64,000 nt of DNA from Desulfoluna butyratoxydans (GCF_900699765.1 NZ_CAADHO010000006.1:165770-229769); one strand, 5' to 3'; positions 1-9,171 are shown, counted from the stretch's first letter. Program-made: numbers and translations. The notes: generated by a model from the letters alone, not told the origin.

Positions 1-520
1 GGACGTCCGTGAAAAAGTAGAGGCCCTCGTCCAGCTCGGTGACGTTGTTGATGGGCTTGAAGGTGGCCTGGGTGTATTTGCGTGCCAGGTAGGGCATCCC
101 GCAGATGCGGACCGGTGCGCCTTTTTTGACACCGTACTGCTTGTGCCAGATGTAGGGGTGTCCGTAGACCGGGGGTGCCCCTTTGAGGCGGGGGTAGAAG
201 GTGAGGCCGCCGGTGTGGTCGTCGTGGCCGTGGCTGATGGCGATGCCGGAGAGGTCGTCCAGGCTGATGCCCATGCGCTCGGCGTTTTCAAGGTAGATGT
301 TGGTGGTGCCGGTGTCCAGCAGCCAGTGATGCCCGTTGGGCAGCTCAATGGAGATGGAGACGCCGTGCTCCGTGGCAAAACCGTCGGCGGCCGCCTTGTC
401 GTCACACAGGACGGAGAGCTTCAACGGCTGGGCGGCAAAGGCTCCGGTAACCGTGGTCAACAGGATGGTGAGGGCTGTCAGGATAGAAACGATGATCGTG
501 TTTCTGAGATAATTTTGCAT
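1..520 (-). CDS. Exported metallo-beta-lactamase fold hydrolase (C-terminus cut by window edge)
   Basis: 173 residues are present; the C-terminus lies beyond base 1. The first ~29 residues are a signal peptide (charged start, hydrophobic run, then GAFAAQ), so the enzyme should be periplasmic. The metal motif reads SHGHDDHTGG around residue 95, the form typical of the COG1237 branch of the superfamily, which includes dihydropterin-linked phosphate synthases. That family link is from motif recall, and the substrate is unknown. ATG at 520 is preceded by AAGGAG eight bases upstream. It is divergent from the acuI-like gene, with 500 bases between. Confidence 0.8.
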   Translation of the reverse strand, partial: MQNYLRNTIIVSILTALTILLTTVTGAFAAQPLKLSVLCDDKAAADGFATEHGVSISIELPNGHHWLLDTGTTNIYLENAERMGISLDDLSGIAISHGHDDHTGGLTFYPRLKGAPPVYGHPYIWHKQYGVKKGAPVRICGMPYLARKYTQATFKPINNVTELDEGLYFFTDV

Positions 521-1020
521 AAATTTTCTCCTTGACTCAATATTGCACATGTTTATCGAAAGGGTCACTGGCTTCAGGGCTCTATCTGCTGTTGTCAGGG
601 CCGGGTTCATGGTTGATTCTATGTGAGAGTCGAATAGAAATTAGTTCGGATGAACCTAAGATTTCTTTAGAGGAAAATGGAAGGTATTGATCCTTCCAGG
701 GGAAGATGTGCCTTTTTGTGCCTGGGGCGCTGCGAAGATATAAAGTTAACTTGAAAGGTTACCGGGGTGGTTTCGTGGGGCGTGTGTGTGTCCGTGGATT
801 CACTTTTTGGGCGGGGTTATGTTACCTGTTGGGCCTTTTTGAAAGATTTGTTGTTCGGAATTGTGCCTTGTGAGGGAGCAAAGTTAGCCAGCGGCAGGGG
901 GGACATTTCCACAGGAAGGGTTCCCTCACGCGGTGTGGATTCCACAATGACATTTTTGGGTTTCCGTCGTACAATATGTGTGTCATCTCGCTGAATACGG
1001 ATACAAAACGGAGGTGAGCC
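521..1020. other. Divergent intergenic region
   Basis: 500 bases between the divergent MBL-fold gene and the acuI-like gene. No coding sequence with a plausible ribosome site was found. The only clear signal is a sigma70-like promoter at 947-975 facing right. The rest shows no repeat copy or strong hairpin. Confidence 0.5.
947..975 (+). promoter_or_regulatory. Sigma70-like promoter of the acuI-like gene
   Basis: ATGACA (947-952) and TACAAT (970-975) are separated by exactly 17 bases, each 5/6 to consensus. The predicted start lies about 40 bases before the ATG at 1021. Confidence 0.55.
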
Positions 1021-2034
1021 ATGGAACATGCGAGTTGGGAGAACGTGACCTATCATGCGATGGTCGTCTCCGAGGAGGAGGGGACCTTTGTACGACGCAT
1101 CGAGACCCTTGCCGTTGGGGATTTGCCCCCCGGGGACGTGCTGATCCGGGTGGCCTTTTCGTCCCTCAACTGGAAGGACTGCCTGTCGGCCATGGGGAAT
1201 CCCGGTGTGACCCGGCGCTACCCCCATACGCCGGGCATCGATGCCGCAGGGATTGTCGCTGAATGCACCACCGAGGGGTTCCACAAAGGGGACAAGGTGA
1301 TCGTGACCGGGTACGACCTGGGCATGAACACGGCCGGAGGGTTTTCCGAATACATCCGTGTGCCTGAATCCTGGGTGGTGAAACTTCCTGCGGGGTTGAC
1401 CAGAAAGGAGTCCATGATGCTGGGAACCGCCGGGTTTACGGCGGGGCTTTCCGTCAAGCGCCTCCTGGACCATGGGGTGACCCCTGAGATGGGCACGGTT
1501 CTCGTTACCGGGGCCTCCGGAGGCGTCGGGAGCCTGGCCGTGGGGATACTCAAGAAACTCGGCTTTGTGGTGGCGGGCGTCAGCGGGAGGGAGGACAAAG
1601 GGGCCTACCTCTCTTCCATCGGCGTGGACCGGGTGCTCTCCCTTGCCGAGGCCGTGGACACGAGCGGCAAGGCCTTGGGAGGAAAACTCTGGGCCGGTGT
1701 GGTGGACGCCGTTGGCGGAGATGTCCTTGCCACGGCCATCAAGAACACCATGCACCGCGGGGTGGTGACCTGCTGCGGGAACGTCCGCTCCGATGAACTC
1801 ACCTCCTCCATCTATCCCTTTATCCTGCGCGGGGTCTCTTTGTGCGGCATTGACTCGGCAACCTGCCCCATGGACGAGCGCCAGGCGGTCTGGGCCCAGC
1901 TTGCCGATGCCTGGAAGCCTGAAAATCTCGATGCCATGGTGGAGAGTTTCAACGGGTTGGAGGAACTCGATGACCAGATCGAGCGCATGCTCAGGGGAGA
2001 CCGCACCGGGCGCAGCATCGTGCACATGCCCTGA
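1021..2034 (+). CDS. acuI: AcuI/YhdH-family NADPH-dependent acrylyl-CoA reductase or quinone oxidoreductase
   Basis: 337 residues, the normal length for the YhdH/YhfP branch of zinc-free medium-chain dehydrogenases. The branch signature SSLNWKDCLSAMGNPG is at 47-62. The NADPH-binding loop VTGASGGVG is at 162-170 in the Rossmann domain, and no structural zinc cysteines are present. Characterised members reduce acryloyl-CoA to propionyl-CoA; related ones act on quinones, so the exact substrate is uncertain. ATG at 1021 follows GGAGG. The gene stands alone between a promoter at 947-975 and a terminator at 2071-2100. Confidence 0.8.
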   Translation: MEHASWENVTYHAMVVSEEEGTFVRRIETLAVGDLPPGDVLIRVAFSSLNWKDCLSAMGNPGVTRRYPHTPGIDAAGIVAECTTEGFHKGDKVIVTGYDLGMNTAGGFSEYIRVPESWVVKLPAGLTRKESMMLGTAGFTAGLSVKRLLDHGVTPEMGTVLVTGASGGVGSLAVGILKKLGFVVAGVSGREDKGAYLSSIGVDRVLSLAEAVDTSGKALGGKLWAGVVDAVGGDVLATAIKNTMHRGVVTCCGNVRSDELTSSIYPFILRGVSLCGIDSATCPMDERQAVWAQLADAWKPENLDAMVESFNGLEELDDQIERMLRGDRTGRSIVHMP

Positions 2035-2070
2035 TGTGATTCTTTCCCCGGTGTAACCATTCAGATCAAA

Positions 2071-2100
2071 CAAGCCTCCGGCGGCCCCGCCGGAGGCTTG
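2071..2100 (+). terminator. Rho-independent terminator built from the bracket repeat
   Basis: A perfect 14-base stem (CAAGCCTCCGGCGG and its complement) with a two-base spacer, followed by a T-containing tract. It is the minimal form of the bracket sequence that flanks the large intergenic composites elsewhere in this window. Confidence 0.8.
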
Positions 2101-2238
2101 TTGAATCATTACATCGTCCCTTCATGTATCCCGTCATGTGCCGCTCCGTCCCGGTGACATCCTTTCCGGCACGCTGACGCATCTTTTTGTCTTGTCATTG
2201 CCATCTCATTTAAGACCCATCAACCTAAGGAGGATCCA

Positions 2239-3087
2239 ATGGAATCCATTGTGATGAAGCTTCAGGAGTGGCTGGCGTTTTATGGTTTGAAAGTGGTGGC
2301 GGCCCTGGTGATTCTCGTGCTGGGGCGTATTGCCGCAGGCATTCTTCGACGCGTGCTTCGAAACATCATGATCAAGGGGAAGGTGGAGCCCACCCTTATC
2401 TCCTTTGTCTGCAGCGTGGTGTACGTGGGCCTCATGGCTTTTGTGATCATCGCGGCCCTGGGCAAGCTGGGGATGCAGACCACCTCGTTCATCGCGGTGC
2501 TCGGTGCCGCAGGCCTTGCCGTGGGCCTGGCCCTGCAGGGCTCATTGGCCAACTTCGCCTCCGGGGTCCTTCTGGTGGTCTTTACCCCGTTTAAGGTGGG
2601 GCATTTTGTGGAGGCCGGTGGCACCCAGGGCACGGTGAAGGAGATCGGCATGTTCAGCACCGTCATCAAGAGCGTGGACAACAAGCGGATCATCATCCCC
2701 AACGCCCAGGTGACCGGCGGCATCATCGTCAACCACACGGCCGAGGATATTCGCCGGGTGGACCTGGTGGCCGGTGTCGGGTACGGGGATAACCTGGATG
2801 AGGTGAGACAGACCCTGGAGGATATCCTGAAAAATGAGCCCATGGTCCTTGAAAGCCCCGCCCCCACCATCGCGGTGAGTGAGCTGGGGGAGAGCAGCGT
2901 CAACTTTGTGGTGCGTCCCTGGGTGAAGACCGCCGACTACTGGAGCACCTGGTTTTCCCTTCAGGAAGCCATCAAGAAGAGCTTTGACGCCAAGGGCATC
3001 TCCATTCCCTTTCCCCAGCGCGATCTTCACCTGAATCTTCCCGAAAACGGGCTCAACGGCCTGACCCAGGGCAGCGCCGGAAGCTGA
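2239..3087 (+). CDS. mscS: Small-conductance mechanosensitive channel, MscS family
   Basis: 282 residues, close to E. coli MscS (286). Three hydrophobic segments lie at about 15-40, 55-80 and 88-120. The third is the glycine/alanine-rich pore helix (GAAGLAVGLALQGSLAN). The cytoplasmic beta domain follows, with IIIPNAQV and VNHT near 150-172, and the C-terminus carries FPQRDLHL. The family opens on membrane tension to release solutes during osmotic downshock. ATG at 2239 has AAGGAGG upstream. It ends nine bases from the stop of the convergent HD-GYP gene, with no hairpin between. Confidence 0.92.
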   Translation: MESIVMKLQEWLAFYGLKVVAALVILVLGRIAAGILRRVLRNIMIKGKVEPTLISFVCSVVYVGLMAFVIIAALGKLGMQTTSFIAVLGAAGLAVGLALQGSLANFASGVLLVVFTPFKVGHFVEAGGTQGTVKEIGMFSTVIKSVDNKRIIIPNAQVTGGIIVNHTAEDIRRVDLVAGVGYGDNLDEVRQTLEDILKNEPMVLESPAPTIAVSELGESSVNFVVRPWVKTADYWSTWFSLQEAIKKSFDAKGISIPFPQRDLHLNLPENGLNGLTQGSAGS

Positions 3088-3096
3088 GAAGCCGGA

Positions 3097-4011
3097 TCAG
3101 GCCAGGCAGGTACAGAGATCTTTGAAGAGGGTTTTATCAAAGGCCCCTTTGGTGACCACCTCGTGTTTGATGAGGTTCAGGGTATCAAAGGGGCTTTTGA
3201 TTTTGCGGTAGGTTTTTTCCCGGTGGGTGAGGTTCTCGTAGCTGTCGATGAGCCCTATGAGCTGGGCTTCGAAGCCGATGTGGGCGATGCCCCTGGGGTA
3301 CCCGCTGCCGTCCAGGCGCTCGTGGTGCTCCAGGATGGCCCGGGAGATGGAGAAATCAAAGGAGCCTGTCTCCTTGATGATGTCGTGGCCGATGGCGGCG
3401 TGGGTCTTGTACTCATCAAACTCTTTGGTGGTGAGCTTGCGGTTTGTGATGACGATGTTGGGGTCCAGGCGGGTTTTTCCGATGTCGTGGAGAAGGGCGG
3501 CCAGGGCCAGCTGCCGTGCCTCGTCCGGGGAGAGCTTGCAGTGGGTGCAGTAGAGCATGGTGATGGCCATGGTGTTGATGGAGTGGTCCATGATGGACCG
3601 GTCCACGGTGGAGCTTTCGGCCAGCTGTTTTAAGATCAGGGAGTTGTTTCCGTAGCCGTCAAAGACAATGTCGATGGTTTCGGGGAGCTGGGACAGGGAA
3701 TTCTCCGAGGGCTTGGCCATGGCCTCGGAGACAATGTCGCAGAGGATGGTCTTGACCTTGGTGAGCCCGCCGGGGGTCAGGCTCTGCCGCAGGTGGGTGT
3801 TGAAACTTGTCTGCAGCTCATCCACGGCAGCCTGGCTGTCGCGCTTGTGGATATAAATCCGGGGAGGGCGGGTCCGGGCGTCTTCGGTGAAGTTGATGCG
3901 TTTGCCCTTGGGCTTGTACAACACGAAGTCGCCGCTGTCCGCCTTGCAATAGAGAGGAACCGAACGGTAATAATGAACCTGGCTCTCCTTGACTTGAATG
4001 AAGTCCCCCAT
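3097..4011 (-). CDS. HD-GYP domain protein, predicted cyclic-di-GMP phosphodiesterase
   Basis: 304 residues from ATG 4011. The C-terminal half carries LLHDIGKTR (HD at about 175), HAAIGHDII and HHERLDGSGYP (about 229), the full metal and GYP signature of HD-GYP enzymes that cleave cyclic-di-GMP. The first ~100 residues resemble no domain I can name. No membrane segment is visible, so it is probably cytoplasmic. The start is uncertain: in-frame ATGs also occur at 4023, 4044 and 4110, none with a clear ribosome site. Residues from MGDFIQVKES onward look the most protein-like. Confidence 0.85.
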   Translation of the reverse strand: MGDFIQVKESQVHYYRSVPLYCKADSGDFVLYKPKGKRINFTEDARTRPPRIYIHKRDSQAAVDELQTSFNTHLRQSLTPGGLTKVKTILCDIVSEAMAKPSENSLSQLPETIDIVFDGYGNNSLILKQLAESSTVDRSIMDHSINTMAITMLYCTHCKLSPDEARQLALAALLHDIGKTRLDPNIVITNRKLTTKEFDEYKTHAAIGHDIIKETGSFDFSISRAILEHHERLDGSGYPRGIAHIGFEAQLIGLIDSYENLTHREKTYRKIKSPFDTLNLIKHEVVTKGAFDKTLFKDLCTCLA

Positions 4012-4164
4012 ACCCCCACACATCACACTCTGGAAAAATGACATCAAAACAACGTCATGCGGCCTCCCCCAATGGGCCGCACGATTTCTGATTGTTGATA
4101 TCGGCTGCATGTGGAGGAATCTTTACGGTTTCCGCCTAAAAAAATCAGGGTCCGGGGCCTTTTT

Positions 4165-4956
4165 TCAAGGGATCACAAGATCAAGACCGATGGGACAGTG
4201 GTCCGAGCCGAAGATATCGTTATCGATCCAGGCGTCTTTGATCCAGCCGCCCTCGGCAATGTCCCGGCTGACGTAAAAGTAGTCGATGCGCCACCCCGCG
4301 TTGTTTTTGCGGGCGTTGAATCGATAGGACCACCAGGAGTACTTCTCCTCCTCCGGGTAGAGGTGGCGGAAGGTGTCCACGTAGCCCATGGCGAGGATAC
4401 GGTCCAGCCACTCCCGCTCAACGGGAAGGAAACCCGAGCGTTTGGAGTTGGCCTTGGGGTGCCGCAAGTCGATTTCGTTGTGGGCCGTGTTGACGTCCCC
4501 GCAGATGATGACGGGGCGTCCCTTGTCCCTGAGGGCGTTGGTGTAGGCAAAGAACGCATCGTAGAACCGGAGCTTGTAGTCCAGCCGTTCATCGCTCTGC
4601 TGGCCGTTGGGAAAATAGACGTTGAAGAGGGTGAACTTTTCGTACTCAAGCTCCAGGATACGCCCTTCATCGTCAAACTCCGGGGTCCCAATGCCGTGTC
4701 GCACGGCCACGGGGGCGGTTTTTGTCCAGGCCCCGACCCCGCTGTACCCTTTTTTGACCGTGGAAAACGACCAGTGAGCCTTGGAGCCGTTGAGGGCTGT
4801 CATCTCCGGGGTGAGCTGGGGCTCCTGGAGCTTGGTCTCCTGGACCATGAGCACGTCGGCCCCGAGTCGCTCTGCGGCCCCTTGAAAATCCTTTTTCCAG
4901 ACGGCCCGCAGGCCGTTGACATTCCATGATACCAATCGCACGTTGTCCGATCCCAT
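4165..4956 (-). CDS. xth: Exodeoxyribonuclease III (AP endonuclease)
   Basis: 263 residues, normal for the family. The catalytic signatures are all present: SWNVNGLRA at the start, VQETKLQ near 40, GDVNTAHNEIDL near 150, RIDYFYVS near 220 and SDHCPIGLDL at the end. The enzyme cuts abasic sites and degrades 3' ends in base excision repair. ATG 4956 has AAAGGA five bases upstream; an in-frame TTG at 4977 is a weaker alternative. It lies 61 bases downstream of tpx on the same strand and may be cotranscribed, which would fit a shared oxidative damage role. Confidence 0.93.
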   Translation of the reverse strand: MGSDNVRLVSWNVNGLRAVWKKDFQGAAERLGADVLMVQETKLQEPQLTPEMTALNGSKAHWSFSTVKKGYSGVGAWTKTAPVAVRHGIGTPEFDDEGRILELEYEKFTLFNVYFPNGQQSDERLDYKLRFYDAFFAYTNALRDKGRPVIICGDVNTAHNEIDLRHPKANSKRSGFLPVEREWLDRILAMGYVDTFRHLYPEEEKYSWWSYRFNARKNNAGWRIDYFYVSRDIAEGGWIKDAWIDNDIFGSDHCPIGLDLVIP

Positions 4957-4992
4957 CGTTGTCCTTTCTCTGCGCAATCATCGGTTAACGGC

Positions 4993-5010
4993 GGCCCCTT
5001 TAAAGGGGCC
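4993..5010. terminator. Short palindrome between tpx and xth
   Basis: GGCCCC and GGGGCC arms around TTTAAA form a perfect 18-base palindrome just after the tpx stop. It lacks a T-run on the tpx strand, so it may be a partial terminator, a processing site or chance. Confidence 0.3.
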
Positions 5011-5017
5011 ATCCGCA

Positions 5018-5518
5018 TCAGGCCAGGGAGGCCAGGATCTCGTCGTAGGGGGGCTCTTCCTTCAGGTCCTTTGAAAAGGATGAATAGATGACGGTGCCCT
5101 CTTCGTCAAGGACCACCACGGCCCGGGCAAGGAGCCCCTGCAGGGGTCCTTCGGCAATGCGGACCCCGTAGGCATCCCCGAACCCGCGGGTGCGGAGCTC
5201 GGACACCGGGGTGACCCCGTCGATGCCCTCGGTTTCGCAGAACCGCTTGTGGGCAAAGGGCAGGTCGGCGGAGACGCTCAGAACCTGGGTGTTGGCAAGG
5301 GAAGCGGCCTCCTGGTTGAACCGGCGCACCGACGCCGAGCAGACCGGCGTGTCGATGCTGGGGAAGATATTCAAGACGATGCGTTTGCCCGCCAGGTCAG
5401 GAAGGCTCACATCCGTCAGGTCGGTCTTGGTCAGGGTGAACCCCGGGGCTTTGGAGCCCACATCGGGGAGGTTGCCTGTGGTGTTGGCGGGTGTGCCGCC
5501 GATCATGATCACTGCCAT
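5018..5518 (-). CDS. tpx: Thiol peroxidase, atypical 2-Cys peroxiredoxin
   Basis: 166 residues, full length. The peroxidatic cysteine is C60 in NIFPSIDTPVC. The resolving cysteine is C94 in KRFCETEGI, the spacing typical of Tpx. Thr57 and the later Arg-containing ARAVVVLDE strand complete the active-site pattern. It reduces hydrogen and alkyl peroxides with thioredoxin as electron donor. AAGGAG lies eight bases before ATG 5518. It is likely upstream of xth in the same transcript. Confidence 0.93.
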   Translation of the reverse strand: MAVIMIGGTPANTTGNLPDVGSKAPGFTLTKTDLTDVSLPDLAGKRIVLNIFPSIDTPVCSASVRRFNQEAASLANTQVLSVSADLPFAHKRFCETEGIDGVTPVSELRTRGFGDAYGVRIAEGPLQGLLARAVVVLDEEGTVIYSSFSKDLKEEPPYDEILASLA

Positions 5519-5799
5519 GTGTTCTCTCCTTGAGGGTTAAGGCGTTGTGGTGCCGCCATGCATTGATGAACAGCGTCGATGAAGATGGGTATACAAGATG
5601 TGTGCCGGGGCGCAAGGGCCCACGCAGGAAGATGTGAAAAAGATGGTATTTTGACGGTTTGTGGGATTATACCAGCTCTTCGGCGGGCAGGGCAAGGGGG
5701 GATGGACCGCCGCCGTGAGACGAAAGTGCATCGGGTGTCTCCCCTTGCACGTCAGTCGGTGATGCGGGGGTGACACAGGGTTCACGCATTTAGATTTTT

Positions 5800-5955
5800 G
5801 CCTCCGGCGGCCCTGCCGGGGGCCAAACTTTTGAAAAGTTTGACAAACAGGTTTTGTTTTTTGAGGATGCGTCCCTACAAGGCATAGCCCCTCTTCTTTC
5901 TTTATTACCGGAACGTTTTTGCGGAGCTTTTTTCAAAAAGCGACCCGCCGGAGGC
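5800..5955. repeat. Bracketed intergenic composite, E module
   Basis: Starts with GCCTCCGGCGG (5800-5810) and ends with the complement (5945-5955). Inside are AAACTTTT-G-AAAAGTTT followed by GACAAACAG, and a second hairpin GCTTTTTTCAAAAAGC near the right end. Related copies are at 16320-16361, 17648-17700 and 34982-35134, and a rearranged one at 57426-57470. It fills much of the 583-base gap before the GcvT-SHMT gene; no gene was found in this gap. Confidence 0.75.
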
Positions 5956-6102
5956 AACTGAATGTTCAAATGCGTTGACTCTGGGGGGTGACATCCCAAT
6001 GGTTCCTTTTGAGGGGTCTCGGTGGTACAATGGCCCATCCGCACCGGATGTACCCATCTGAAAATTCCCGGGTAATGACACAGGCCAGAGGAGGAGACGA
6101 CC

Positions 6103-8751
6103 ATGACGGAACTTCACCGCACGCCGTTTTTCACCTGCCACCTTCGGGCCGGAGCCCGACTCGTTCCCTTCGGGGGATGGGAGATGCCCCTGGAGTACCC
6201 ATCGGGCATCGTGGCCGAGCACCTCACCACCCGAAAAAAGGCCGGGCTCTTTGACGTCTCCCACATGGGGCGTTTTGTCGTCTCCGGAGACGATGCCCTC
6301 GGCTTTCTTCAGCATGTCCTCACCAACAACGCCGCCGCCCTCGCCGTGGGGGAGGCCCAGTACACCATGATCCCCACCGAAGGGGGCGGGGCCGTGGACG
6401 ATGCCTACCTCTATCGGTTTCAACAGGAGGGCTTTCTCCTGGTGGTCAACGCCGCCAACCGGACCAGGGACTGGCACCATTTTCAGGCTCATCTGGAGGC
6501 GTTCCAGAATGTCTCCCTGCATGACGCCACCTTTGATCAGGCCATGCTGAGCCTCCAGGGTCCTGCTTCCAAAACCCTCCTTGGCGGCTTGCTGGAGGAG
6601 GGTGCCCTGCCCGAGCCCAGGCGCAATGCCCTCTCCGAGGTGAAACTTAAAGGCGTGCCCGTGCGACTGGCCCGCACCGGGTACACAGGCGAACCCCTGT
6701 GCTTCGAGCTCTTCTGCGACACGGCCCATGCCGAGGCACTCTGGGAGATGCTCGTGGCAGAAGGCGCCGAACCCATCGGCCTGGGGGCACGGGATACCCT
6801 GCGCCTGGAAGCGGGCCTGCCCCTGTACGGCCACGAGCTGGGGCAGGACCCCGACGGGGGAGAGATTCCCGTGTTTGCATGCCCCCTTGCGCGGTTTGCC
6901 GTGAGCTTGAGCCCCCTGAAAGGCGATTTTGTGGGGCGGGAGGCCCTGACACGGCAACACAGGGCGTTTTCCTGCCTTGTGGCCGGTGATGACTCCCTCA
7001 AAGGGGATCTGCCCCGCATGGCTAAGCCCCTGGCCCTTACCGGCAAAGGCATCGCCCGGCAGGGATGCCGTGTCTTCAGGCGCGGTGCCCCGGTGGGCTA
7101 TGTGAGCAGCGGGACCATGGTTCCCTACTGGGTGATGGACGGTGAGGGCATCCGTACGCATTTGACCGGGGAGAAGGGGCGGCGGGCCATCTGCATCGCC
7201 ATGGTGGACAGCGATTTAAGGGAAGGGCAGGCCCTGGAGGTGGAGATCCGGGGAAAAATGAGCGAGGCCGTCATCGTGCCCTGCCACATGCGGAGCGATG
7301 CCCCGCCGTACGCCCGGCCGGTGCTGGCGGACACAGCCCCGCATCAGGACGATCAGGACGCCATGGGCGAGGTGATGCCCAAGGTTCGGGCCTTGATAAA
7401 GGAGGCCGCAGACAACACGGCCTGGCGCCAGGGTGCCTGCATCAACCTGATCCCCTCCGAACAGTCGGTCTCTCCGGTGGTCAAGCTCCTCTCGGTCATG
7501 GATCCGGCCGGGCGCTATGCCGAGCACAAAAAGGTGGCGGCCTTAAAAGATGCCGAGGTCTTTTATTATCAGGGCACCGACTTCATCGCCCGGGCAGAGG
7601 CGCAGCTTGAAGTGGAGATGCGGACTTTCCTGGGGTGCGCCCAGGCCGAAACCCGTGTGATCTCCGGCCAGATGGCCAACACCGCGGTCTTCAGCGCCAT
7701 GGTGGATTACCTCAACCGGGCCGACCGCAAAACCGAGCAGCGCCGCATGCGTCGCGTCATGAACCACCACATCATGAAGGGGGGACACCTGAGCGCTCAG
7801 CCCATGGGCGCTTTAAGGGACTTTATCGCCCGGGACCCGCGCACCGAAAAACCCGCGGTGGTCAACTTTCCCGTCCTTGGCCACAACCCGTTCAAGGTGG
7901 ACGTGGATGCCTGCAGGTGGCTTCTGGAGGCCGAAAAGCCTGAGCTGATCATCTTTGGCAAGAGCATGGTCCTGCACAAAGAGCCGGTGCGGGAGATCCG
8001 TGCCATGGTGGACGAGCTGGGCCTCGATGCCGTCCTCATGTACGACATGGCCCACGTCCTGGGTCTTGCCGGGCCCTGGTTCCAGGAGCCCTTTGCCGAA
8101 GGGGCCGACCTTGTCACCGGCTCCACCCACAAAACCTTTTTCGGCCCCCAGCGGGGCGTGATCACCGCCGACATGGCCGACGACGATCCCCGGCTTCCCC
8201 TGTGGGACGCCATCACCCGTCGCACCTTTCCCGGCAGCGTGAGCAACCATCACCTGGGAACCCTTTTGGGGCTCTGCGCCGCGGCCATGGAGATGAACGC
8301 CTTTAAACAGACCTATCAGAAGAAGGTGCTGGAAAATGCCCGCTACTTTGCTCAGGCCCTTGCCGACTGCGGCCTGGAGGTGGCCGGTGACCCGGCCGAA
8401 GGCTACACCGAGACCCACCAGGTGATCATCAAGGTGGGCTACGCCAAAGGCCCGGAAGCCGCCCGGCACCTGGAAGAGAACAACATCCTGGTGAACTACC
8501 AGGCCGTCCCCGAAGAGGAGGGCTTCACCGCCTCCGGCGCCCTGCGTACCGGCGTCCAGGAGATGACCCGCTTCGGTATGGAAAAAGAGGATTTCGGCGC
8601 CCTGGCCGAACTCATGGCAGATGTCCTCATCAACGGCAAGGGCGTCCGGGACGAGGTGGCGGCCTTCAGGGGCCGGTTCACCCAGATGCGATACTGCTTC
8701 AGGAACGAAGAACTCGACGGCCTCTTGGAACAGCTGCACCAGTGGATATGA
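6103..8751 (+). CDS. Fusion of GcvT-like aminomethyltransferase and serine hydroxymethyltransferase
   Basis: 882 residues in one uninterrupted frame. Residues 1 to ~385 match glycine cleavage T protein: VPFGGWEMPLEY, FDVSHMGR, RTGYTGE and LGARDTLRLEAGLPLYGHEL. Residues ~410-882 match serine hydroxymethyltransferase: NLIPSEQSVSP, an MYDMAHVLGL segment, and GSTHKTFFGPQRG with the PLP lysine at about 677. Both halves use tetrahydrofolate C1 units and glycine, so the fusion could link glycine and serine interconversion to methylene-THF. The SHMT half is divergent (GSTHKT, not TTTHKT). GcvP and GcvH are not nearby. GAGGAG lies just before ATG 6103. Confidence 0.88.
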   Translation: MTELHRTPFFTCHLRAGARLVPFGGWEMPLEYPSGIVAEHLTTRKKAGLFDVSHMGRFVVSGDDALGFLQHVLTNNAAALAVGEAQYTMIPTEGGGAVDDAYLYRFQQEGFLLVVNAANRTRDWHHFQAHLEAFQNVSLHDATFDQAMLSLQGPASKTLLGGLLEEGALPEPRRNALSEVKLKGVPVRLARTGYTGEPLCFELFCDTAHAEALWEMLVAEGAEPIGLGARDTLRLEAGLPLYGHELGQDPDGGEIPVFACPLARFAVSLSPLKGDFVGREALTRQHRAFSCLVAGDDSLKGDLPRMAKPLALTGKGIARQGCRVFRRGAPVGYVSSGTMVPYWVMDGEGIRTHLTGEKGRRAICIAMVDSDLREGQALEVEIRGKMSEAVIVPCHMRSDAPPYARPVLADTAPHQDDQDAMGEVMPKVRALIKEAADNTAWRQGACINLIPSEQSVSPVVKLLSVMDPAGRYAEHKKVAALKDAEVFYYQGTDFIARAEAQLEVEMRTFLGCAQAETRVISGQMANTAVFSAMVDYLNRADRKTEQRRMRRVMNHHIMKGGHLSAQPMGALRDFIARDPRTEKPAVVNFPVLGHNPFKVDVDACRWLLEAEKPELIIFGKSMVLHKEPVREIRAMVDELGLDAVLMYDMAHVLGLAGPWFQEPFAEGADLVTGSTHKTFFGPQRGVITADMADDDPRLPLWDAITRRTFPGSVSNHHLGTLLGLCAAAMEMNAFKQTYQKKVLENARYFAQALADCGLEVAGDPAEGYTETHQVIIKVGYAKGPEAARHLEENNILVNYQAVPEEEGFTASGALRTGVQEMTRFGMEKEDFGALAELMADVLINGKGVRDEVAAFRGRFTQMRYCFRNEELDGLLEQLHQWI

Positions 8752-8766
8752 GGGTGACTCGTACCT

Positions 8767-9171
8767 GCCTCCGGCGGCGAGGTGAGCCACCTCGAAAGCT
8801 TATTGCCGTTGCGTTTTGTCCCTCGTTCCTCGGGCCAAATCGCAACGGCCTTCGGCTCGGGCTTCGCCCGAAGCATATGCTGGTGGTTTGTGCGAGCGAT
8901 ACGACAAGCCTTGAAGGATTAGAATTCGTTATCGTAACTCGTTGGTTATCAGCTTTAACCGGATTGCCTACGACGGCAAGGTGGGGGCACCTTGAAACCC
9001 TGTGGCGAATGGATGAAGGCAGTCCTGATGCACGCGTTTTCGGGGCATTCGCGTGAGGTGTGGCAACCGGTCTTGCAGGAGAGGCCCATTTCATTCTTCT
9101 GGAGACGGATGAAAGGCAGTTGGACATCGCTTGACTTTAGCCGGAATAACTCCGGTGCTCCTGCCGGAGGC
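8767..9171. repeat. Bracketed intergenic composite, A and B modules
   Basis: Opens with GCCTCCGGCGG at 8767 and closes with GCCGGAGGC at 9163-9171 before a T-run. The A module (8767-8880) has hairpin GAGGTG/CACCTC, then a long stem CCGTTGCG/CGCAACGG capped by CCCTCGTTCCTCGGG, then GGGCTTCGCCC. The B module (8971-9102) is a longer unit also found at 23192-23335. Together they fill most of the 690-base gap between the fusion gene and the FadR-type regulator. Confidence 0.8.

Noticed and set aside
817..2109. 430-residue open frame opposite the acuI-like gene
   Set aside because: It is a GC-driven shadow: no ribosome site, low-complexity Gly/His/Pro composition, and the plus-strand protein has clear family motifs.
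5905..7161. 418-residue open frame opposite the GcvT half
   Set aside because: Antisense shadow of a conserved enzyme; its start region lies in repeat sequence.
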